36,411 bases of DNA, taken from Pseudomonas putida (GTDB lineage: Bacteria; Pseudomonadota; Gammaproteobacteria; Pseudomonadales; Pseudomonadaceae). The first letter of the stretch is position 1, and the number at the start of each line of letters is the position of its first letter. This document shows positions 16,986 to 24,852 of the stretch, piece after piece. A program made the position numbers and the translations under genes. The stretch lies in contig NZ_JANHKS010000053.1 of NCBI RefSeq assembly GCF_028682175.1, forward strand, positions 1-36,411, given 5' to 3'. The notes beneath the pieces were generated by a model. That model was given only the letters and a program-made list of their open reading frames with translations. It had not been told where the DNA came from and searched no databases.

Positions 16986-18926
16986 TCAGGCGTCCAGTAC
17001 CGCCCTGATTTTGTCGAGCAACTCCACCATCTGAAACGGCTTGATGATCATGTCCATGCCCTCCCCTAGAAAATCCTGGCGGTTCACGGCGTTTTCCGCG
17101 TAACCGGTCATGAACAGCACCGGTACGTCGGGTCGCCAGGTGCGCATCTGTTGCGCCAGCTCACGACCATTCATCAACGGCATGCCGACATCGGTGAGCA
17201 GCAGATCCACCGTCGGATCATTCTCCAGCATCGCCAGCGCGGTCTTGACATCGCCCACCTGGGTGCAGCGATAACCTGCGTCAGTCAGCACCTCGTTGAC
17301 GAACATGCGCACCGATTCAGTGTCCTCGACTATAAGGACATGTTCGCCTGCGCCAAGTTCGGCAGGCTTCGCACTCGCTGGCGCGACAGCCGTCTGGTCT
17401 GCGGCTGCGGGCAGCATCAGCGTCACTTCCGTACCATGACCGATCACGCTGCGGATCTGCACATCGCCCCGGGACTGGCGGGCAAAGCCGTAGATGGTCG
17501 ATAGCCCCAGGCCAGTGCCCTCGCCCAGGGGCTTGGTGGTGAAGAACGGGTCGAACACCTTGTCGATCAACTGGTGCTCGATGCCCACGCCGTCGTCGCG
17601 CACCGTCAATGCGATGTAAGGGCCATCCGGCAGGCGGGAGTTGCCCTGGGAGTACGCCTCGAAGGTGCTGATCCAGACATTGCCGCCCTCGGGCAGCGCG
17701 TCCCGGGCGTTGATCGCAAGGTTGAGCACCGCGCTTTCCAGCTGGCTGGCATCGACCATGGCCACGGCGCTGCGGGAGGTGAGCTCCAGGGTCAGCGCGA
17801 TGCGCTTGCCGATGGTGCGGCTGAGCAGGTCTTCCAGGGAACGCACATGCTGGTTGACGTCGGTTGGTCGCGTATCCAGGGGTTGTTGCCGGGCGAATGC
17901 CAGTAGCCGATGGGTCAGCGCGGCTGCGCTCTTGGCCGACGCCAGGGCCGCATCGGCGTAACCGAGCACCTTCTCGGTTCGACCGTCAGCCGTGCGCTTC
18001 TTGATCAGCTCGAGGCCGGTGACGATGCCGGTCAGCAGGTTGTTGAAGTCGTGGGCAATGCCGCCTGTGAGCTTGCCGATGGCGTCCATTTTCTGCGCCT
18101 GCAGCAATTGCGCCTCGGTGCGCGCGTGCTCGGCGACCTTCTGCGCCAACTGGCTGTTGACGCTGTCCAGTTGCTGGCGATGGGATTCTTCCCGGCGCCG
18201 ATGCTCGGTCACGTCCTCGACAAACACCAGGCTCAGGCCCGGAACCCTGTAGGGCGAAACCTGCCATTCGGTCTCCCGCAACTCGCCGCGAACCCGCATG
18301 GTCAGCGTGCCCTTCCAGCGTTCCTCGGCCTTGAGCGCGTCGCGCAGGCCGGCAATGGCGTGATCCTGATCGTCGCTGAAACAGGCTGGCAGCGCGCCTG
18401 TGGCCGCACCCTGGGCGATCAGCCGGGCGAAGGCGTGATTGCATTCATGAACGCTGAGCTCGCCGTCCATCACGGCAATGGGCGCAGACACGTTGACGAA
18501 AATCTCGCGAAAGCGGTTTTCGCTGTCACGCAGGGCAAATTCGGTGTCACGCACCCGCAACAGCGTGCGCAGGGTCGCCAGCAGCACATCAGGGTCCACC
18601 GGATGCACCAGATAGGCATCGGCGCCCGCTTCGAGGCCGGTGATGATATCGCCGGTCTGGATCGACGCCGCCGATACGTGGACCACCGGCAGCAACGCCG
18701 TGCGCGGTTCGGCCCGCAGTTGGCGCACGATGTCGAAGCCGCTCATGTCCGGCAGGTTGACGTCCAGGATCAGCGCATCGGGAATCTGCTCGGCGATCAT
18801 TGCCAGGCCATCGGTGCCCGTGCCCGCTTCCAGGACGCAGAAGCCCTGGCGCTCCATGCGCCGGCGCAAGGCATAGCGGGTGGCAACGTTGTCATCGACG
18901 ATCAGCAGGCGCGTGTCAGCTTTCAT
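16986..18926 (-). CDS. Hybrid histidine kinase (REC-PAS-HisKA-HATPase-REC), last gene of the rsb operon
   Basis: 646 residues, soluble. N-terminal receiver (about 6-125) with Asp55 in ALILDVNLPDMSG; a PAS domain (about 135-245); coiled coil; HisKA with His292 in GGIAHDFNNLLTG; HATPase (NLAINARDALPEGG, DDGVGI, GTGLGLSTIYGFARQSRG); C-terminal receiver with the phosphoacceptor Asp near residue 579 in LLLTDVGMPLMNG and KPF. In the first receiver the conserved Lys is His (YLVHPVDP), so its phospho-signalling may be altered. The ATG at 18926 overlaps the preceding kinase stop by 11 bases, with GAGGA upstream, so the genes are coupled. It is a plausible output of the partner-switching module. Confidence 0.92.
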   Translation of the reverse strand: MKADTRLLIVDDNVATRYALRRRMERQGFCVLEAGTGTDGLAMIAEQIPDALILDVNLPDMSGFDIVRQLRAEPRTALLPVVHVSAASIQTGDIITGLEAGADAYLVHPVDPDVLLATLRTLLRVRDTEFALRDSENRFREIFVNVSAPIAVMDGELSVHECNHAFARLIAQGAATGALPACFSDDQDHAIAGLRDALKAEERWKGTLTMRVRGELRETEWQVSPYRVPGLSLVFVEDVTEHRRREESHRQQLDSVNSQLAQKVAEHARTEAQLLQAQKMDAIGKLTGGIAHDFNNLLTGIVTGLELIKKRTADGRTEKVLGYADAALASAKSAAALTHRLLAFARQQPLDTRPTDVNQHVRSLEDLLSRTIGKRIALTLELTSRSAVAMVDASQLESAVLNLAINARDALPEGGNVWISTFEAYSQGNSRLPDGPYIALTVRDDGVGIEHQLIDKVFDPFFTTKPLGEGTGLGLSTIYGFARQSRGDVQIRSVIGHGTEVTLMLPAAADQTAVAPASAKPAELGAGEHVLIVEDTESVRMFVNEVLTDAGYRCTQVGDVKTALAMLENDPTVDLLLTDVGMPLMNGRELAQQMRTWRPDVPVLFMTGYAENAVNRQDFLGEGMDMIIKPFQMVELLDKIRAVLDA

Positions 18927-19791
18927 CGACGTTATCCTCGGCCAGCGCCAGGGCAATCACCACATAGAAGGTGGACCCCACGCCAGGCTGGCTTTCCAGC
19001 CCCACCCGCCCGCCAAGCAGTTCGGCGAAGCGCTTGCACAGCGACAGGCCCAGCCCGGTGCCCCGCAGGCGCTTCTGCAGCGGCGAATCGACTTGGGTGA
19101 AATCCTCGAACAACGCCCCGTGCAGTTCCTGCGCAATGCCGATCCCGGTATCGCTGACCGCGAAGCGAATTTCCTTGTCGCCCTCAAGCCGGGCCGAGAC
19201 CCGCACCTCACCGCGCTGGGTGAACTTCAGGGCATTGGAGATGAAGTTGCGCAGGATCTGCGCCAGCTTCTTGTCATCGGTATACAGCCGCGGAAGGCCC
19301 ACAGGCTCTTCGAAGATCAGGTCCACCGCCGAGGTATCGACGATGGGGCGGAACATGCCACGCAGCGCCGAGAACAGGTCGAACATGTCGAACCAGGCCG
19401 GCGAAATGGTGATGCGCCCTGCCTCGATCTTCGCAAGGTCCAGCAGGTCATCGACCATTTCGCTCAGCTCGCGCGCGGCGGTGCTGACGAAATCCACCTG
19501 CTTGTGCTGTTCGGGGCTCAGCGGGCCGTCCAGTTCGTCGCGCAGCAGGCTGGCGATGCTCAGGATCGAACCCAGTGGCGTGCGGAACTCGTGACTCATG
19601 TAGGAAAGGAAGCGGCTCTTGAGGTCCGAGGCCTGGCGCAGCTGTTCTGCCTGCATGTCCAGTTCGGCATACAGCGCCAGTACGCCCTGGTTGGTTTCGT
19701 CCAGTTCGGCGCGAAGCGCAGCGGCCTCGTCACGCAGTTGACGAAGCTCGTCCGATTCCTCAAGGGTTTCGTGGGCAGGGTGGTCAGTCAT
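18916..19791 (-). CDS. Soluble sensor histidine kinase with N-terminal coiled coil
   Basis: 291 residues. Residues about 8-58 form a coiled coil (heptad-rich, DELRQLRDEAAALRAELDE) with no PAS or membrane segment. HisKA follows with His67 in FLSYMSHEFRTPLGS, then HATPase with NFISNALKFT, DTGIGI and GTGLGLSLCKRFAELLGG (to about 280). Lacking a sensory domain, it is probably controlled by protein contacts, fitting a place in a stressosome-type operon. The ATG at 19791 (GGAG seven bases upstream) overlaps the phosphatase stop by eight bases. A TTG three bases earlier is less well placed. It also overlaps the following hybrid kinase. Confidence 0.9.
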   Translation of the reverse strand: MTDHPAHETLEESDELRQLRDEAAALRAELDETNQGVLALYAELDMQAEQLRQASDLKSRFLSYMSHEFRTPLGSILSIASLLRDELDGPLSPEQHKQVDFVSTAARELSEMVDDLLDLAKIEAGRITISPAWFDMFDLFSALRGMFRPIVDTSAVDLIFEEPVGLPRLYTDDKKLAQILRNFISNALKFTQRGEVRVSARLEGDKEIRFAVSDTGIGIAQELHGALFEDFTQVDSPLQKRLRGTGLGLSLCKRFAELLGGRVGLESQPGVGSTFYVVIALALAEDNVDES

Positions 19792-20797
19792 CAAGCTTCT
19801 CCAGCGCCAATACCAGTACGGTCACGTCATCCCTGCCCCGACAATAATCGCGGTGCAACACCGCCGCGATGATAGCCGGATGCCGATACATCAGGCCCGG
19901 ATAGTCATGCAGATTCCAGCGCGATTGCAGGCCATCGCTGTACATCACCAGCAGTTGTCCTGCGCATTGAGCGTAGTCCACGGCCAGCACCTTCCGGTAC
20001 TGCAAACCGACGATGCCGGGATGGGACGCCATGCCGCGCATCTTGCCTTCAGAGACCAGCGCCGCGCCAATGTTCCCGATGCCGACGAAGCGCACCCGTT
20101 CATCCCGGCCTTCGAAGCGGGCGATAGCCACCGCGCCGCCGCGAGTGCCGCGCATGTCATGGTGAATGTCTTCGAGCAACATCACCGGGTCCGCAAAGGG
20201 TTCGCGAGCGAAGGCTGCAGCGCCAGCCCTGGCCGCCGTTTCAGCTTCCGGGCCATGGCCCAGGCCATCGATCATCAGCACGCTGACGCTCTGGCCGCTG
20301 ACTGCGACTTCCCAGGCATCGCCGCAGGCCGGGTCATCGTGCAGCGAGTGCTGGCTGATGCCCACGCGCAAGTCCGTGAAGGCTGCCGTGCGCGGATAGA
20401 ACCGGGTCAGCAGCACCGTGCCGCGGCTGTCGCTGTGCACGTCGAACACCTGGGCCTGACGCAACATCGCGCCCAGCCCGATGCCCTGGGTACCGCGGGT
20501 CGAGACGCCATCGGGCATGCAGACGTGGACGTCGAACCCCTGCCCCCGGTCGATCGCGATCACTTCGATGCCGGGCACTGCGGCGGGCAACGCACGCAGG
20601 TGCAGCTCACCCAGGGTGGCGTGCTTGAGGATGTTGCTGGCAAGCTCGGTGACCACCAGCGCCACGCGGCCAGAATCGACCGCATCGAACCCCAGTTGCT
20701 CGGCGAGCTTCTGGGTGGTGCGCCGGGCGTGGCCGACCTGGCTGGCGTCCTCGATGTTCAGCACCTGGGTCAGGCTGCTGTGCAGTTTCAGGTCCAT
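19784..20797 (-). CDS. RsbX-like SpoIIE/PP2C phosphatase fused to an RsbT/RsbW-type ATPase domain
   Basis: 337 residues with two domains. The N-terminal half (about 10-135) is a GHKL serine-kinase-type ATPase: VVTELASNILKHA, DRGQGF, GTQGIGLGAM. The C-terminal half (about 150-337) is a SpoIIE/PP2C phosphatase: VLMIDGLGHGPEA, GNIGAAL, YSDGL and the terminal GRDDVTVLVL metal-site motif. In stressosome systems RsbX dephosphorylates RsbS and RsbR to reset the complex; the position directly after rsbT supports that role. The ATPase half may bind an antagonist or act as a second switch kinase. The ATG at 20797 overlaps the rsbT stop by ten bases. Confidence 0.9.
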   Translation of the reverse strand: MDLKLHSSLTQVLNIEDASQVGHARRTTQKLAEQLGFDAVDSGRVALVVTELASNILKHATLGELHLRALPAAVPGIEVIAIDRGQGFDVHVCMPDGVSTRGTQGIGLGAMLRQAQVFDVHSDSRGTVLLTRFYPRTAAFTDLRVGISQHSLHDDPACGDAWEVAVSGQSVSVLMIDGLGHGPEAETAARAGAAAFAREPFADPVMLLEDIHHDMRGTRGGAVAIARFEGRDERVRFVGIGNIGAALVSEGKMRGMASHPGIVGLQYRKVLAVDYAQCAGQLLVMYSDGLQSRWNLHDYPGLMYRHPAIIAAVLHRDYCRGRDDVTVLVLALEKLDD

Positions 20798-21192
20798 TTG
20801 CAGATCGTCACGCGTGTCCCTGCGCCAGGCGCTGTGTCCAGTTCGAAGTCATCGACCAGCCGTTTGGCGCCGGTCAGGCCCAGGCCCAGCCCGCTGCCGG
20901 AGGTCCAGCCGTCGGTCATCGCCAGCTTGATATCGGGAATGCCAGGGCCTTCGTCGCGAAACGTCAGCCGCAGACCCGCCCGGCTACCGTCCTCGACGAT
21001 CTGCCAGTCCATGTCACCGCCGCCGCCATAGACCATGGTGTTGCGCGCCAGCTCGCTGACGGCGGTCACCAGCTTGGTCAGGTCGATCAGGCGCATACCG
21101 CACTCCTGCGCCAGTTTGCGCGCCAGTTGCCGCGCCAGCACAACGTCCTGCTCGGCATGGATGGCCTGGGTGCCGCTGCTGCGCACGTTCAT
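20788..21192 (-). CDS. rsbT: RsbT-like switch serine/threonine kinase
   Basis: 134 residues, a single GHKL ATPase domain. Motifs are TAVSELARNTMVYGGGG (N box), FRDEGPGIPD and GSGLGLGLTGAKRLVDDF (G boxes), which match RsbT closely. RsbT is held by the RsbR/RsbS complex; under stress it phosphorylates these STAS proteins and is released to act on a downstream target, which in Bacillus is RsbU. No rsbU homologue is here. The ATG at 21192 overlaps the rsbS stop as ATGA, and the stop overlaps the next gene. Confidence 0.93.
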   Translation of the reverse strand: MNVRSSGTQAIHAEQDVVLARQLARKLAQECGMRLIDLTKLVTAVSELARNTMVYGGGGDMDWQIVEDGSRAGLRLTFRDEGPGIPDIKLAMTDGWTSGSGLGLGLTGAKRLVDDFELDTAPGAGTRVTICKWT

Positions 21193-21551
21193 TGTGAATA
21201 CGTCCGCTCACGCAACAGCGTCATGCCCCGCTCGACGTTCAGCGCCGTACTGACACCGGGCAGCGTCATGCCCAGTTCCACCAGGGTGATGGCCACCGCT
21301 GGCTGCATGCCGACCAATACGGTTTCGGCGTCCATGATCCGCGACAGGCCCGAGATCATCCCGATCATGCGGCCGATGAAAGAGTCGACCATGTCCAGCG
21401 CCGAGATATCGATCAGCACGCCACGGGCGGATGTCCGGCTGATGCGCTCGGACAGGTCGTCCTGCAGTTGCAGGGCGAGTTGGTCGTGCATGTCGACCTG
21501 AATGGTCACCAGCAGAAAGTCACCCATCTGCAGAATCGGAATGCGTTCCAT
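21189..21551 (-). CDS. rsbS: RsbS-like STAS-domain scaffold protein
   Basis: 120 residues, one STAS domain. Ser57 in LDMVDSFIGRMIG is at the position of the RsbT-phosphorylated serine of Bacillus RsbS (Ser59). The N-terminus IPILQMGDFLLVTIQVDMHD matches RsbS proteins. It should form the stressosome core with RsbR and sequester RsbT. It starts four bases after the rsbR stop and overlaps rsbT by four, giving the rsbR-S-T order seen wherever the module occurs. Confidence 0.94.
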   Translation of the reverse strand: MERIPILQMGDFLLVTIQVDMHDQLALQLQDDLSERISRTSARGVLIDISALDMVDSFIGRMIGMISGLSRIMDAETVLVGMQPAVAITLVELGMTLPGVSTALNVERGMTLLRERTYSQ

Positions 21552-21555
21552 GGAC

Positions 21556-22407
21556 CTACACCGCCTTGGTGACGGTCAGGCCCAGGCGGCGCAACGCAAG
21601 CGCCAGGGCGTCGGCCAGGTTGGCTTTGGTGACCACGCCTTGCAGGTCCAGCCCCAGGTGCACGATGGTCTGGGCGATCTGCGGACGCACGCCGCTGATG
21701 ATGCAATCGGCGCCCATCAGGCGAATGGCGGTCACGGTCTTGAGCAGGTGCTGGGCCACCAGGGTGTCAACGGTGGGCACGCCGGTGATGTCGATGATGG
21801 CGATTTCCGAACCGGTGTCGACGATGCGCTGCAACAGCGACTCCATCACCACCTGGGTGCGTTGCGAATCCAGGGTGCCGATCATCGGCAGCGCCAGCAC
21901 GCCGTCCCACAGCTTGACCACCGGGGTGGACAGTTCCAGCAGTTCTTCCTGCTGGCGCTTGATCACGCCCTCGCGGGATTTCTGGTAGATGCGGATGGTG
22001 TGCATCGCCAGCAGGTCCAGCAGTTGGGAGATTTCCCAGGTCTGTTCGGCGAGCGCCTGTGGCTGGCCGGCGAAGGCCTCTTGCAGCACCGCGAACAGCG
22101 GGCCTTTGAGGGCAAAGATGAAGTGCGCGGTCTGCTGCGAATCCTGGCCTGCGAGGGCGCGCTGATGGGAGAGCTTTTCCAGGAACAGTCGGGTCTCGTC
22201 CCATTCGGCAGCGGTAATGCCCTGCGGCGCGCCGCGTTCGAGCGCTACCATCAGCAGATCGAGAAACTCGCCGGTTTGCTGCTTGACGTCATCACCCTTG
22301 AGGTTGCGCATGGCACCGCTGGCTTCAAGATCGGCCAGCCAGCGTGCAGACAACTGAGCTTCGGCACGTTTGAGGGAATCGACGGTGGTTTGTTGCAGTG
22401 CTGCCAT
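21556..22407 (-). CDS. rsbR: RsbR-like stressosome sensor (RsbRD_N + STAS)
   Basis: 283 residues. The helical N-terminal half (about 10-145) resembles the RsbRD_N sensory domain, and the C-terminal STAS domain (about 160-280) has the RsbR signature IIDITGVPTVDTLVAQHLL and SGVRPQIAQTIVHLGL. Thr215 and Thr247 sit in the two segments that carry the RsbT-phosphorylated threonines of RsbR proteins; exact equivalence is inferred. Only one RsbR-type protein is encoded here. The ATG at 22407 has AGGAG seven bases upstream; the longer in-frame TTG start at 22506 has poor spacing. First gene of the operon. The signal sensed is unknown. Confidence 0.92.
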   Translation of the reverse strand: MAALQQTTVDSLKRAEAQLSARWLADLEASGAMRNLKGDDVKQQTGEFLDLLMVALERGAPQGITAAEWDETRLFLEKLSHQRALAGQDSQQTAHFIFALKGPLFAVLQEAFAGQPQALAEQTWEISQLLDLLAMHTIRIYQKSREGVIKRQQEELLELSTPVVKLWDGVLALPMIGTLDSQRTQVVMESLLQRIVDTGSEIAIIDITGVPTVDTLVAQHLLKTVTAIRLMGADCIISGVRPQIAQTIVHLGLDLQGVVTKANLADALALALRRLGLTVTKAV

Positions 22408-22425
22408 GGCGTAGCTCCTGAGAAT

Positions 22426-22511
22426 GGGCGCGACTTCTTGTCGGGCACAGCGCCCGATGACAAACAAACATAGGAGAAGAACATCGTCAGCGGATCGGTT
22501 TTTCAAAACCG
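22426..22511 (-). promoter_or_regulatory. Structured 5' leader of the rsb operon
   Basis: Three hairpin options are visible. CGGTTTTTCAAAACCG (22496-22511) is a perfect seven-pair stem. TCGGGC/GCCCGA (22441-22446 with 22452-22457) and GGGCGC/GCGCCC (22426-22431 with 22450-22455) share bases, so they exclude each other. The second would end about ten bases before the Shine-Dalgarno of rsbR. Function unknown. Confidence 0.3.
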
Positions 22512-22563
22512 TGCGCTAACTCCTTAAAGACAAAGCATTTTTAGTGCTGCGAATAAAGCGAAG

Positions 22564-22592
22564 GGAATACGCCGCTGCCTGGTTGGTGTCAA
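22564..22592 (-). promoter_or_regulatory. Candidate sigma-70 promoter of the rsb operon
   Basis: On the minus strand a perfect -35 TTGACA (22592-22587), 17-base spacer and a weak -10 TATTCC (22569-22564). It would give a leader of about 150 bases before rsbR. Confidence 0.45.
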
Positions 22593-22670
22593 GGTAACAT
22601 CACCCAGCGCCAAAGGTTCCATTACCTGATACGAATTTGAACGATTTTCTGCATGCCTTGAAATCCGCGC

Positions 22671-22949
22671 TTACCCGGCGCGGCCAAAAGCGTTCAGGGA
22701 AAGGGGTTCGGCACCGAAGGGTGTGGCGCAGGTGCGCAAGTCATAACGCAGCTCGGCGATGAGGTCGGCGACCGCACGAATGGTGGTCAGGTTGGCGATG
22801 GACAGCTCCTCGACCCGCATGGCCACCCTGCCGGTGTCGGGGTCAAAGATCTTCACCATCAAGGCGCCGCCGGGCATGACCGTGCATTCGCATGCCAGGG
22901 GCAGGAAAGCACTCTCCAGCGTCCTGCGCAGTTCCGGAGTAAACAACAT
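22671..22949 (-). CDS. DUF1652 family protein
   Basis: 92 residues, small and soluble. Sequence MLFTPELRRTLESAFLPLACECTVMPGG, then FDPDTGRVAMRVEELS and IAELRYDLR match the DUF1652 family, which is abundant in Pseudomonas and has no established function. The ATG at 22949 is chosen for its very strong Shine-Dalgarno AAGGAGGTGAT seven bases upstream; the longer frame adds unrelated residues. Probably monocistronic. Confidence 0.85.
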   Translation of the reverse strand: MLFTPELRRTLESAFLPLACECTVMPGGALMVKIFDPDTGRVAMRVEELSIANLTTIRAVADLIAELRYDLRTCATPFGAEPLSLNAFGRAG

Positions 22950-23086
22950 CGCATCACCTCCTTGTGGGTTCAGGCAGGCGCCAGCTTTCCCTGCGCGCCG
23001 AGACCGAAAACTCAGTGTAGCCGGGCTTTGCGGGGGCAACCGGCGGCGTCACTGCGCTGTGCGCTGGCTCACAGAACCCGATGGGC

Positions 23087-24199
23087 TTATTTCAGTTTTC
23101 CGGACGCGCGTGCCATGCAACGCACCCTGCGCTCCTCCACGCGCTGGGCAAACCAGGCAGTGGTGAGCTTGCGGGTGATCTTAGGACTCTCCAGCACGAT
23201 GCCCGGCAGAATCGCCCTGGGCAGCGGCTTGCCGGCAGCCTTGTCGGCCAGGGCATAGATTTGCTTGTAGAGGTCGGTGTCCTCGAAGGCCAGGGTCTCA
23301 CCCTTTTCGAGGTCGCTGCGGATTGTGGCGTTGCGCATGCCCAATTGCGTGTGCAGGCTGCGCACGGCCAGTTCGGTCTGGCCCAGCGACGGCCCGAAGC
23401 CATAGGCGATCAGGTCGCCATCCAGGGCCAGGCGCTTGCCGGACACCCGCGCCACTGCACTCTGGAACGCGGCGTTGCGGCTGGCGTACCAGCCGGCATT
23501 GAAGTCGGCGAAGCGGTACAGGGGTTTGTCATAGCTGACCGGATAGCCCAACAGGTGGGCTATCCCGAAATACATGCCGCCCCGTCGGGTGAACACCTCA
23601 TGTCGGATGGAGGCCTCAACGGTGTAGGGATAATCCTGGGCCTGACGCTGGGCAAACTCGATGCTGACCTGCATGGGACCTGCGGTGTGCACCGGGTTGA
23701 AGTTGCCGAACAACGTGCGCCCCAGCGGCACTATGCCGATGAAATCATCGAAGATCTGGCTCAGGTCCTTTTCGGTGCGCGCCGCGCTCAGGCGCTCGTT
23801 GTAGGTCTTGCCGGTGGGTGAGCGAATATCCAGCGCGCTGCGCACCAGCAGATTGGGGATGTGAGCCTTGCTGGCGCGGCGGTCGATTTCATCCTGGGCG
23901 ATCTTGCCCATGCCGGGCACGGCGGGATCGACCTTGAAATTAGACTCCTGCTCGGTCACGGCCAGCACCGAACAAAGGTTCTCGACGGTGGGGTCGAGCT
24001 TCTGGCTTTCGAAGGCTGTGTAGATATCGGTGGCCCAACCTGGCCGGTCCGCGACACTGGCAGGCAGCAGGCGCACGATTTCGCTGCGGACCACGTCCGG
24101 AGCGGGCGGTGGTGTCTGGTTGCGCTGGGTGCCGCAAGCGGCCAGAAACGCCAAAATGACCAGCAGGCCGATATTTCTGGCGGACCGTTCTACGCTCAT
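23087..24199 (-). CDS. DUF1615 family lipoprotein
   Basis: 370 residues. The N-terminus is a lipoprotein signal (NIGLLVILAFLAACG) with lipidation Cys22; residue +2 is Gly, so outer-membrane sorting is likely. The body has SVLAVTEQESNFKVDPAVPGMGKIA, GPMQVSIEFAQ, YGFGPSLGQTELAVRSLHTQLG, characteristic of the DUF1615 family. The EQES/GPMQVS layout resembles lytic-transglycosylase-like folds, but this is an inference. The ATG at 24199 (GAGGA upstream) precedes the signal peptide. It is divergent from the cysteine hydrolase gene. Confidence 0.85.
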   Translation of the reverse strand: MSVERSARNIGLLVILAFLAACGTQRNQTPPPAPDVVRSEIVRLLPASVADRPGWATDIYTAFESQKLDPTVENLCSVLAVTEQESNFKVDPAVPGMGKIAQDEIDRRASKAHIPNLLVRSALDIRSPTGKTYNERLSAARTEKDLSQIFDDFIGIVPLGRTLFGNFNPVHTAGPMQVSIEFAQRQAQDYPYTVEASIRHEVFTRRGGMYFGIAHLLGYPVSYDKPLYRFADFNAGWYASRNAAFQSAVARVSGKRLALDGDLIAYGFGPSLGQTELAVRSLHTQLGMRNATIRSDLEKGETLAFEDTDLYKQIYALADKAAGKPLPRAILPGIVLESPKITRKLTTAWFAQRVEERRVRCMARASGKLK

Positions 24200-24286
24200 T
24201 CTCAGATTTCCTCGCTGGATGTCGGCGCAGCCTATGCCCGATTGATAGCGCAGGTCCAATAGAGCCTATTTGAAAAGGAACCCGAC

Positions 24287-24835
24287 ATGCCTAGATCCGC
24301 ACTCATCCTGGTGGATATCCAGAATGACTACTTTCCCGGCGGCAAATGGCCGCTGGTCGGTGCCGACACTGCCGCCGACAACGCCGCCAGGGTGCTCAAG
24401 GCCACCCGCGAGGCGGGTGATCTGGTGGTGCATATCCGCCATGAGTTCACCAGCGATGACGCGCCCTTCTTCACCCCGGGTTCTGCCGGGGCGAACCTGC
24501 ATTCGAAGGTCGCGAACCTGCCTGATGAAACGGTGATGCTCAAGCACTTCCCCAATTCGTTCAGGGAGACCGGCCTTGAACAATTGCTCGATCAGCACGG
24601 CATCGAGGATGTCACGGTGGTCGGTTCCATGAGCCACATGTGCATCGACGCCACCACCCGCGCCGCAGCCGACCTGGGATACAAGGTCAAAGTCGTGCAC
24701 GACGCCTGCGCCACCAAGGACCTGGAATTCAATGGCACCCTCATCCCCGCCGCCCAGGCCCACGCCGCGTATATGGCGGCGTTGGGGTTTGCCTATGCAG
24801 AGGTGGTGTCGACCCAGGATTTCCTGCAGCGCTGA
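24287..24835 (+). CDS. Isochorismatase-like cysteine hydrolase
   Basis: 182 residues. The catalytic triad of the family is visible: Asp10 in LILVDIQNDYFPGG, Lys86 in MLKHFPNSF and Cys119 in GSMSHMCIDATTR, with the cis-peptide region at VVGSMSHMC. Such enzymes hydrolyse isochorismate, nicotinamide or other amides; the substrate is not determined by this sequence. The ATG at 24287 gives the normal family N-terminus and follows AAGGA by about eight bases. No siderophore genes are nearby, so an amidase-type role is more likely than isochorismate hydrolysis. Confidence 0.88.
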   Translation: MPRSALILVDIQNDYFPGGKWPLVGADTAADNAARVLKATREAGDLVVHIRHEFTSDDAPFFTPGSAGANLHSKVANLPDETVMLKHFPNSFRETGLEQLLDQHGIEDVTVVGSMSHMCIDATTRAAADLGYKVKVVHDACATKDLEFNGTLIPAAQAHAAYMAALGFAYAEVVSTQDFLQR

Positions 24836-24852
24836 TTTCCGCGGTCCTGTAT

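Noticed and set aside
22408..22506. N-terminal extension of RsbR from a TTG at 22506
   Set aside because: The AAGGAG before it is 13 bases away, the extension is not family-like, and the internal ATG at 22407 has AGGAG at ideal spacing.
22587..22625. ECF-type (GGAACC) promoter upstream of rsbR
   Set aside because: GGAACC is present on the minus strand, but no matching TCTAA- or CGTT-like -10 occurs at the right distance; the TTGACA promoter fits better.
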